Assembly (NCBI RefSeq): GCF_001612685.1
Contig: NZ_BDAY01000067.1
Span: 1-64,000, forward strand
DNA length: 64,000 nucleotides
Direction of reading: 5' to 3'
From: Nocardia altamirensis NBRC 108246
GTDB taxonomy: Bacteria > Actinomycetota > Actinomycetes > Mycobacteriales > Mycobacteriaceae
The notes beneath the pieces are model-generated. The model ran no database searches. It was not told the origin of the DNA and saw only the letters and a list, made by a program, of their open reading frames with translations. The position numbers were made by a program, and so were the translations under genes. Within the stretch, counting starts at the first letter, position 1. Each line of letters opens with the position of its first letter. This document shows, in pieces, positions 57,558 through 64,000 of this stretch.

Positions 57558-58922
57558 TCAGGCGGTTGCGGGGGTGATATTGCGGTTGAACCGGAACATG
57601 TTGTGGGGGTCGTACTTTCCTTTCAAAGCGGCAAGGCGGGCGTACGTGTCCTCGGCGTATCCGGCACGGGTTTGCGTGTCGTCGGCGTCGGCGCCCGCCC
57701 CGTAGAGGAAGTTGAGGCTGTGGCCGATGGTCCACGGTGCGAGGGCGGCGCGGATGTCCGCGTGGGCGGCGGGTGCTGCGGCGACATCGGCGGGGCCGGT
57801 GATGACGCGAACGACGAAGCCCGCCTCGCGATGGTCGACGGCGACGCCGGTCCCGGACGGCCTGCTCAGTGCGCCGCCGAGATGCCTGATGTCGACGACC
57901 GCGTCGGCGCCGGAGCCGGGTCCCGACGCGGACAGCAAGGCGGACAACGCAGTCGGCGTGAGCTCGCTGAGCATGGCGTTGGTCGCCGCGTAGGCGTGCG
58001 GATGGTCGGGATCGCTGTGAATGGTGTGCGATTCGGCGTAGGGCATGGCGCGTAGGTCGTCCTTGATGCGGTCGCCCACCGCGCGCAGCGGTGCCACCAG
58101 GCGCTCCCCTTCCTCGGCAGAACCGTTGTAGGCGATGCGGATCGACGCCACGTAGCGGCCACGCAACGAGGCGGGCAGCTGCGGAATGTCCGGGTAGGTG
58201 AGCGTGACGACGGTGGAGGTCAGTTCGTCGGAAACCGTTGCGGCCCAACCCCGCCACGCCTCCAGCACGGATTCGACCAGCGGGGTGTCGAAGACCAGCT
58301 GGCCGCCGTACACGGTGGTGACGGGCAGCAGCTCCAGCTCGATCGCGGTGACCACGCCGAAGTTGCCGCCGCTGCCGAGCACCGCGCCGAACAGCTCGTC
58401 ACCGGGCACCAGCTTGCGCACCCGGCCGTCGGCTGTAACGAGCTCGATGGCGCGGACGTACTCGGCCGCGTACCCGAATTCCCGTGCCAGCAGCCCGAAT
58501 CCGCCGCCGAGCAGATAGCCGACCACACCGACCGACGGCGATGAACCGTTCAACGGCGCGAGCCCGTGCGCCGCGGCCGCCGCGACCAGGGCACCCGCGC
58601 GCACGCCCGCGCCGATCCGCGCGATCCGGGTGTCCGGATCAATGTCGAGTGCGGTCATCCGGCGGGTGCTGATCAGCACGCCGCCGTCCGCCGCGACCGA
58701 CAACCCGTGCCCGGTGGCCTGCACCGCGACCGGAAGGCGGTGCCGCGCCGCGTATTCCACCGCCGCGCGGACGTCCTCGGCGTGTGCCGCGCCGACGACG
58801 AGTGCGGGCCGGTGCGTGTAGGCGGTCTGGAAGCCTGCGATCTCCTCGTCGTATCCGGCATCACCGGGGCGGAAGGCCGGGCCGGTGAAGGTGTTGCTCT
58901 CTTGCGCTGCGATGTTTGCCAT
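57558..58922 (-). CDS. FAD-binding (PCMH/BBE-type) oxidoreductase
   Basis: A 454-aa berberine-bridge-like flavoenzyme. The FAD domain has RPALVVGAAHAEDVRAAVEYA and AVQATGHGLSV, where His may anchor FAD covalently. VGVVGYLLGGGFGLLAREFGYA and GSGGNFGVVTAIELELLPV follow. The C-terminal BBE motif is RLAALKGKYDPHNMFRFNRNI. It should oxidise an alcohol, amine or phenolic substrate with O2. MANIAAQ at 58922 is the likely start; an ATG at 58988 would run into the divergent LysR gene region. It is probably the LysR target. Confidence 0.88.
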   Translation of the reverse strand: MANIAAQESNTFTGPAFRPGDAGYDEEIAGFQTAYTHRPALVVGAAHAEDVRAAVEYAARHRLPVAVQATGHGLSVAADGGVLISTRRMTALDIDPDTRIARIGAGVRAGALVAAAAAHGLAPLNGSSPSVGVVGYLLGGGFGLLAREFGYAAEYVRAIELVTADGRVRKLVPGDELFGAVLGSGGNFGVVTAIELELLPVTTVYGGQLVFDTPLVESVLEAWRGWAATVSDELTSTVVTLTYPDIPQLPASLRGRYVASIRIAYNGSAEEGERLVAPLRAVGDRIKDDLRAMPYAESHTIHSDPDHPHAYAATNAMLSELTPTALSALLSASGPGSGADAVVDIRHLGGALSRPSGTGVAVDHREAGFVVRVITGPADVAAAPAAHADIRAALAPWTIGHSLNFLYGAGADADDTQTRAGYAEDTYARLAALKGKYDPHNMFRFNRNITPATA

Positions 58923-58963
58923 GGCTTCGACGATGCCCGGCGCCGAATGAGAAGTACAACAGA

Positions 58964-58974
58964 TAGATCTTCTA
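58964..58974. promoter_or_regulatory. LysR-type dyad in the divergent promoter
   Basis: TAGATCTTCTA carries the TAGA..TCTA dyad in the AT-rich 71-bp gap between the oxidoreductase and LysR genes, with a second CTAGAATC just beyond. It is a plausible LysR site; the T-N11-A fit is loose. Confidence 0.35.
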
Positions 58975-58993
58975 CAAACTAGAATCATCAGTT

Positions 58994-59899
58994 ATGGAAC
59001 TGCGGCAGCTGCGTTACCTCGTCACCGTGGTGGAGGAGGCGAACTTCACCCGCGCCGCCGCCCGCCTGCACCTGGCCCAACCCGGGCTCAGCGCCCAGAT
59101 TCGCCAGCTCGAACGCGAGCTCGGCCAACAGTTGCTCGACCGCGGCGGACGGACGGTCACCCCGACCGAGATCGGTGCGGCGGTGGTGCAGCATGCACGC
59201 GAGGCGCTGGCCGCGACGGACCGGATCACCCAGACGGTGGACGAGTTCGCCGGGCTGCTGCGCGGGCACGTCCGCGTCGGCCTCATCTCGGGTGCTGCCA
59301 CCGAGGAGCTCGATGTGGCGTCGGTGCTCGCCGACTTCCACGACGACCATCCGCAGGTCGGCATCAGCCTCACCGAGGACACCTCGGAACGTATGCTCGC
59401 CGCGCTGAACCGTGGCGACCTCGATCTCGCGCTGATCGGAATGACCGGCGCACCAATGGATCCCGGCGTCGGCGTGGACGTCGTGCTGGAGACCGCGGTG
59501 GTCGCCGCGGTCGCCGCCGACGACCGTGCGCATGGTCGGGACATCCCGTTGACCGCGCTTCGTGACCATCCGCTGATCTGCCTGCCTACCGGCACCGGTG
59601 TCCGCGGGGTCTTCGAACGCTCCTGCGCGGCAGCGGGATTCGAACCGAACGTCGCCTTCGAGGCGGCCGCTCCCCCGCTGCTGCTTCGGCTCGCCGCCCG
59701 CGGGCTCGGCATCGCCGTGGTGCCCGAGCTCACCACGGCCGAGGCTGCCGCATTCCGGGTACGGACGATCCGCATCGTCGAGCCTGAGCTACACGGCAGG
59801 CTCGCATTGGTATGGCGCACCGACCGCTCGCTCGGTCCTGCCGCCAAAGTCCTGCTTGGCCAACTACGTATCGCCCTGTCCCGCAACCCACCTCGATAG
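58994..59899 (+). CDS. LysR-family transcriptional regulator
   Basis: A 301-aa LTTR: N-terminal winged helix (MELRQLRYLVTVVEEANFTRAAARLHLAQPGLSAQIRQLERELG) and a periplasmic-binding-like effector domain (about 90-295; VRVGLISGAATEELDVASVLADFHDDHP). It is divergent from the BBE-type oxidoreductase and presumably activates it with a small-molecule inducer. A strong hairpin terminator follows at 59903-59934. Confidence 0.9.
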   Translation: MELRQLRYLVTVVEEANFTRAAARLHLAQPGLSAQIRQLERELGQQLLDRGGRTVTPTEIGAAVVQHAREALAATDRITQTVDEFAGLLRGHVRVGLISGAATEELDVASVLADFHDDHPQVGISLTEDTSERMLAALNRGDLDLALIGMTGAPMDPGVGVDVVLETAVVAAVAADDRAHGRDIPLTALRDHPLICLPTGTGVRGVFERSCAAAGFEPNVAFEAAAPPLLLRLAARGLGIAVVPELTTAEAAAFRVRTIRIVEPELHGRLALVWRTDRSLGPAAKVLLGQLRIALSRNPPR

Positions 59900-59902
59900 C
59901 AA

Positions 59903-59934
59903 CGCACCCCCGATCCGGGGGGATCGGGGGTGCG
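59903..59934. terminator. Bidirectional terminator
   Basis: CGCACCCCCGATCC (59903-59916) and GGATCGGGGGTGCG (59921-59934) form a perfect 14-bp stem with a GGGG loop. It lies between the convergent LysR and amino-acid ABC ATPase genes. Confidence 0.85.
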
Positions 59935-59976
59935 CGCTGATCCGATGTGCGAGCGCCGAGGACACTCGCGTTTCGG

Positions 59977-60789
59977 CTAAAGCAGGTGGGACAGGAAGGA
60001 TTTGGTGCGCTCGTGCTGCGGGTTCGCCAGCACCTCACGCGGATTGCCGCGCTCGACCACCACGCCGCCGTCCATGAACACCAGCTCGTCGGCCACCTCG
60101 CGAGCGAAACCCATCTCGTGGGTGACCACGACCATGGTCATGCCCGACTTCGCCAGCTCGCGCATCACCGAAAGCACCTCGCCGACCAGCTCCGGGTCCA
60201 GCGCTGAAGTCGGCTCGTCGAACAGCATCAGCTTCGGATCCATCGCCAGCGCACGGGCGATCGCCACCCGCTGCTGCTGCCCGCCCGACAGCTGCGCCGG
60301 ATAGGCATTCGCCTTCTCCGCCAAGCCGACTCGGTCGAGCAGTTCCTTGGCCCTTGTCACCGCGTCCGCCTTGCGGACCCGCTTGACCTGGGTCGGCGCC
60401 TCGATCACGTTCTCCAGCGCCGTGCGGTGCGGGAACAGATTGAAATGCTGGAACACCATGCCGATTTCGCGACGCTGCCTGGCGGCCTCGCGCGGGTGCA
60501 GCTCGTAGAGCTTGCCGTTCTTCTCCTGGTAGCCGACCAGCTCGCCGTCCACGTAGAGCCTGCCCGCGTTCACCTGCTCCAGGTGGTTGATGCAACGCAG
60601 GAAGGTGGACTTTCCCGAACCCGACGGCCCGATCAGGCACAGCACCTCACCGCGCCCGACCTCGAGCGAGACACCCTTGAGCACCTCCAGCGCCCCGAAG
60701 TTCTTGCACACCCGCTCGGCGACGATCATCGGCAGCCGACCGGTCTTCTCGACATCGACACTGCTGGTCGTCGTGCTGTCGCCGGTCAT
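59977..60789 (-). CDS. Polar amino-acid ABC transporter ATPase (GlnQ-like)
   Basis: A 270-aa ATPase: Walker A GPSGSGKST, Q-loop VFQHFNLFPH, signature LSGGQQQRVAIARAL, Walker B LMLFDEPTSALDPE and switch VVTHEMGFARE. These are all canonical for GlnQ/HisP-type amino-acid importers. It overlaps the permease stop by 4 nt (60786-60789) and completes a binding protein-permease-ATPase operon. Confidence 0.93.
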   Translation of the reverse strand: MTGDSTTTSSVDVEKTGRLPMIVAERVCKNFGALEVLKGVSLEVGRGEVLCLIGPSGSGKSTFLRCINHLEQVNAGRLYVDGELVGYQEKNGKLYELHPREAARQRREIGMVFQHFNLFPHRTALENVIEAPTQVKRVRKADAVTRAKELLDRVGLAEKANAYPAQLSGGQQQRVAIARALAMDPKLMLFDEPTSALDPELVGEVLSVMRELAKSGMTMVVVTHEMGFAREVADELVFMDGGVVVERGNPREVLANPQHERTKSFLSHLL

Positions 60790-61745
60790 TTCGCCTTCAC
60801 AATCGTCTGGGCGTCGGCAAGATCCTGCAGCTGCTTACCGGTCAGCTGCCGGGAAAGGCCGCGCGAGTAGTAGCGCTCCAGGTAGAACTGCCCGACCATC
60901 AGCACGCTGGTGACCACCAGGTACCAGGTCGCGGCGACCATCAGCAGCGGGACCGGCTGGAAGTTCACGCCGTAGATATCGCGGGCGCGACCGAACAGGT
61001 CGAGGGTGAACGGGAGCGCGGTGACCAGCGAGGTGGTCTTCAGCATGCCGATGAACTCGTTGCCGGTCGGCGGGATGATCACCCGCATGGCCTGCGGCAG
61101 CACGGTCCTTCGCATGGTCTGCGTCCAGGACATACCGAGCGCAGTCGACGCCTCGCGCTGCCCTTCCCCGACGGAATTGATTCCGGCGCGGACGATTTCG
61201 GCCATGTAGGCCGCCTCGTTGAGCCCGAGCCCGAGCACCGCGAACAGGAACGGCGCCTGCAGGTTCTGTACGTTCAGCTCGAACAGGTGCGGACCGAACG
61301 GAACGCCGAGCACGATCACCTGATAGATCGACGGGAACAACCCCCAGAACACCAACTGCACGTAAACCGGTGTGCCACGGAAGATCCAGAGATACACCCA
61401 GGCTGCCGCGCCGAGCACCGGGTTCGGCGAAAGCCGCATCACCGCGAGGATGGTGCCGAGCGTGACCGCGAGCGCCATCGACAGCACGGTCAGCTCGAGG
61501 GTGACGGCCACACCGGACAGGATCCGGGTGTCGAACAGGTACTTGACGTAGGTGTCCCATTTGTAGGCCGGGTTCGTCGCGGCGCCGTAGAGGAACAGCC
61601 CGGTGAGCACCAGGATGATCGCGGCGGCGAGCCATCGGCCCGGCCTGCGTAGCGGAATCGCTTTGATCGGCTCCGGCTCGCCAGCTGAGTCTGCCGCGCC
61701 GGGCCCGGGATCACCGGGCGCCGGCTTGGTTTCGTTCGACGTCAT
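60786..61745 (-). CDS. Polar amino-acid ABC transporter permease
   Basis: A 319-aa His/Glu/Gln/Arg-type permease: the N-terminal cytoplasmic tail is Pro/Gly-rich, followed by about 5-6 helices. FRGTPVYVQLVFWGL and the EAA loop GINSVGEGQREASTALGMSWTQTMRRTVLPQAMR are hallmark segments. Only one permease gene is present, so it probably works as a homodimer. It starts 3 bp after the binding-protein stop. Confidence 0.92.
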   Translation of the reverse strand: MTSNETKPAPGDPGPGAADSAGEPEPIKAIPLRRPGRWLAAAIILVLTGLFLYGAATNPAYKWDTYVKYLFDTRILSGVAVTLELTVLSMALAVTLGTILAVMRLSPNPVLGAAAWVYLWIFRGTPVYVQLVFWGLFPSIYQVIVLGVPFGPHLFELNVQNLQAPFLFAVLGLGLNEAAYMAEIVRAGINSVGEGQREASTALGMSWTQTMRRTVLPQAMRVIIPPTGNEFIGMLKTTSLVTALPFTLDLFGRARDIYGVNFQPVPLLMVAATWYLVVTSVLMVGQFYLERYYSRGLSRQLTGKQLQDLADAQTIVKAK

Positions 61746-61748
61746 CGA

Positions 61749-62651
61749 TCAGCTCACGGCGCCGTTGACGACCGACTTGGTGATCGCGCCTTCCTCGACG
61801 CCCCAGTTCTTCGCGATCTCCAGGTACTTGCCATTGTCGATCAGGCTCTGCACGGCCTTCTGCAGCACGGCCGCCAGCGGCGAGCCCTTCGGCACCGCCC
61901 AGCCGTACGGCGCGGAATCGAATGCGGGCCCTGCCTTTTCGAGCTTGCCCTCGCTCTGCTTGATCGCGTACGCGGTCACCGGGGAGTCGGCGGACACCGC
62001 GTCGACCTGGCCGAGCATCAGCGCGTTGGTCGCGGCGCTCTGCTCATCGAAGGCCTTGATATCGATGGCGGGCTTGCCTTCGGCGACGCACTTCGCGCTC
62101 TTGGCGGGCACCTCGTCGGTGTGCTCGACGGTGGTCGCCTGCACGGCGACCTTCTTGCCGCAGGCGTTGTTCGGGTCGACCGGCTTGCCCTTCTGCTGCG
62201 CCCACTGGATACCGGCGCTGAAGTAGGTGGTGAAGTCGACCTGCTGCTCACGTTCCTTGGAGTCGGTCATCGACGACATGCCGACGTCGTAGGTGCCCGC
62301 CTGGATCGTGGGGATGATCTTCTCGAAGGCGGACTCCACGTACTCGGCCTTGACACCGAGGGTGGCGGCGACGGCGTCCATCAGGTCGACGTCGTAGCCG
62401 ACGATCTTGCCGCTGGCGTCCTTGTACTCGTTCGGCTGGTAGGGGATGTTCACGCCGACCACGAGCTTGCCGGACTGCTTGATCTTGTCGGGGAGCTGAG
62501 CGGCGATCGCGTCGTTCTTCTCGACCGATACCTTCTCCGCTTTGGGTCCGGTGTCTTCGGTATTACTACAGCCTGTCAAGACGAGTGCGCCTCCGGCGAG
62601 TACACACATCGCCTGCAGGGCGCGCCTGCCAAGAACCGATCGAACAGACAC
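61749..62651 (-). CDS. Polar amino-acid ABC transporter substrate-binding lipoprotein
   Basis: A 300-aa family 3 (SBP_bac_3) protein. The signal peptide ends with lipobox LTGC (near residue 27). LVVGVNIPYQPNEYKDASGKIVGYDVDLMDAVAATLGVKAEYV and DVGMSSMTDSKEREQQVDFTTY are typical amino-acid-binding segments. I favour GTG at 62651, with GGAGGG 5 nt upstream; ATGs at 62666 or 62753 lack good ribosome sites. It is first in the importer operon. The exact amino acid cannot be told. Confidence 0.9.
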   Translation of the reverse strand: MSVRSVLGRRALQAMCVLAGGALVLTGCSNTEDTGPKAEKVSVEKNDAIAAQLPDKIKQSGKLVVGVNIPYQPNEYKDASGKIVGYDVDLMDAVAATLGVKAEYVESAFEKIIPTIQAGTYDVGMSSMTDSKEREQQVDFTTYFSAGIQWAQQKGKPVDPNNACGKKVAVQATTVEHTDEVPAKSAKCVAEGKPAIDIKAFDEQSAATNALMLGQVDAVSADSPVTAYAIKQSEGKLEKAGPAFDSAPYGWAVPKGSPLAAVLQKAVQSLIDNGKYLEIAKNWGVEEGAITKSVVNGAVS

Positions 62652-62792
62652 AGCAGCCCTCCACATTTCGGATTCAAGAAACCCGGGTGTCACCACCCGT
62701 TGGCAATCTAAGCGACCGAGACGCTTCGTGCTGGACAGTAACGGAAGATTCATCCGTTACCCGCTGAACACTCCGAGCTACACACGCTCTGA

Positions 62793-63884
62793 CTACCGGC
62801 GGTGGACCCTAGCACAAACTTGTTCCGTGAACTCGCTCGTCGAGGCCAATCCACCCAGGTCCGCGGTGGCGATGCCCGCCTCGAAGGTGGCTGCGACCGC
62901 GCGTTCGATGCGCTCGGCGGCGTGTCCGAATGCGCCGTTGTGATCGCGAGTCCCCAACCAGCGCAACAGCATTGCCGACGAGAGCTGCAATGCTGCCGGA
63001 TTCGCCCGATTGCGCCCCGCCAGGGTGGGGGCGGCGCCGTGCACAGCCTGCGCCATGGCGCGCTCGGCCGAGCAGTTGAGCGACGCGGCCAGCCCGAGGG
63101 AACCGCTCAGCTCGCCGGCGAGGTCGGAGAGGATATCGCCGAAGAGGTTCTCGGTCACCAAGACGTCGTAGTCGGCGGCGGCGCGGACCAGATGCGCGGC
63201 GGTGGCGTCGACGTGTTCGTCGTCGACCCGCACGCCGGGATAGCCGTGGGCAATCTCATAGCACACATCGCGGAACATGCCCATGGTCAGCGGAAGCACG
63301 TTGGCCTTGTGCACAATCGTGAGCCGCTTACGCCGCGACTCGGCGAGCCGCAACGCCTGGTGGGCGATCCGCTCACAGCCCTGCCTGGTCACCACGCCGA
63401 CCGCCATCGCGACGTCCTCGGTCGGGCGGAACTCCCCCGACCCGGCGAACATATTGCGATCGGCATAGAAGCCTTCGCTGTTCTCCCGGACGATCACCAG
63501 GTCGATATCCGGCGCCGCGGCGCGCACGCCCTTGAACGCGCGGGCCGGACGGATGTTGGCGTACAACCCGAACCGCTTGCGGATGGCGCCACCAGGCGCG
63601 ACCGACGTGCGATGTTCCGGCGGATAGGAGGCGTTGTCGTGCGGACCCAGGATCCAGGCGTCGACGTCGGCCAGCGCGGCCATGGTGTGTTCCGGCAGCG
63701 GATCGCCGTGCTCCGCGATCGCCAGATGCCCCATCGGCAGCGGCACCCACTCGATCGGCGCCGCACCTGCGGCCGCCACCGCCTCGTCGACAACCTGCCG
63801 TGCGGCACGCACCACTTCCGGCCCGATGCCGTCGCCGTCGATCAGGCCGAGCCGCAACGATCGCGCATTAACTTCGGTCACCAC
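62793..63884 (-). CDS. Isocitrate/isopropylmalate dehydrogenase-family enzyme
   Basis: A 363-aa beta-decarboxylating dehydrogenase: GDGIGPEVVRAARQVVDEA at the N-terminus, the substrate loop LVIVRENSEGFYADRN, KANVLPLTMGMFRD, and the metal-site TENLFGDILSDLAGELSGSLGLA. The REN-S-EG motif is nearer to tartrate, D-malate or homoisocitrate dehydrogenases than to LeuB. No leu genes are adjacent, so it is probably a catabolic paralogue. It lies upstream of the amino-acid ABC operon by 141 bp. The 116 bp beyond its start to the window end show no gene. Confidence 0.85.
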   Translation of the reverse strand: MVTEVNARSLRLGLIDGDGIGPEVVRAARQVVDEAVAAAGAAPIEWVPLPMGHLAIAEHGDPLPEHTMAALADVDAWILGPHDNASYPPEHRTSVAPGGAIRKRFGLYANIRPARAFKGVRAAAPDIDLVIVRENSEGFYADRNMFAGSGEFRPTEDVAMAVGVVTRQGCERIAHQALRLAESRRKRLTIVHKANVLPLTMGMFRDVCYEIAHGYPGVRVDDEHVDATAAHLVRAAADYDVLVTENLFGDILSDLAGELSGSLGLAASLNCSAERAMAQAVHGAAPTLAGRNRANPAALQLSSAMLLRWLGTRDHNGAFGHAAERIERAVAATFEAGIATADLGGLASTSEFTEQVCARVHRR

Positions 63885-64000
63885 ATCATCCTCGCGCCGT
63901 GCGCAGGCCGGCGGCGCACCGACCCACGTCCGCTACCTTCTGGAGACCAATTCCGGTGGTCGCGTCGGCCGGTGATTTCCCGGCGCCGAGGGTGGGTACC

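Overview
The window is high-GC actinobacterial chromosome, most likely Nocardia or a close relative. Frequent GTG/TTG starts, a mycobacterial-type CoaE-GrpB fusion, a plcABC-type Tat-exported phospholipase C, DosR/DosS homologues and a cAMP-binding-type universal stress protein support this. The backbone keeps the order I recall for Mycobacterium tuberculosis Rv1630-Rv1638: rpsA, coaE, DUF402 gene, uvrB, USP, uvrA. These are spread over about 52 kb here because blocks of accessory genes lie between them.

Layout. 1-610: repeat-rich non-coding DNA. 611-3670: uvrA. 3.8-7.35 kb: glycogen-debranching-like enzyme, GT4 glycosyltransferase and a tiny zinc-ribbon protein. 7.5-14.3 kb: a DosR-type regulator, two DosS-type kinases (one without the haem GAF, one with it and with a huge low-complexity insertion), a fused HadA/HadB dehydratase and an Rv0079/HPF-like ribosome hibernation factor. 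14.3-19.7 kb: ketoacyl synthase, PAS-GGDEF cyclase, HelD. 19.8-23.8 kb: USP, DoxX, AraC/VOC, ArsR/SRPBCC. 23.8-25.07 kb: non-coding DNA with structured repeats. 25-32 kb: uvrB, two DUF402 paralogues, an ArsR-PNPOx-SRPBCC operon, coaE. 32.2-33.7 kb: phospholipase C.

33.96-43.7 kb is the most interesting block. It is one tightly overlapping nine-gene operon: Opp/Nik-type ABC importer (binding protein, two permeases, two ATPases), then SbnB-like dehydrogenase, SbnH-like decarboxylase, SbnA-like synthase and a MATE exporter. A Fur-family (Zur/Fur-like) palindrome sits just before the first gene. No NRPS or NIS synthetase is present. I read it as a synthesis, export and re-import system for a small diaminopropionate-type metallophore. 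Divergent from it is a protein with the architecture of a pentameric ligand-gated ion channel.

45-51.5 kb: AEC transporter, TetR/oxidoreductase pair, a hypothetical gene, an MMPL transporter with a perfect palindromic operator and its TetR. 51.6-64 kb: rpsA, methyltransferase, erythromycin-esterase-like/MerR pair, ribbon-helix-helix/SPFH pair, BBE-type oxidoreductase/LysR pair, polar amino-acid ABC transporter, and an isopropylmalate-dehydrogenase-family enzyme.

Three non-coding repeat families stand out. The first is a long hairpin with an invariant 12-nt loop and compensatory stem changes (3 copies). The second is a 20-nt element in both orientations (about 13 copies). The third is a set of GAAA-loop mini-hairpins beside a G-quadruplex motif just after uvrB. 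Domain and family calls are from reading the sequence and from memory of the families; no search was run.
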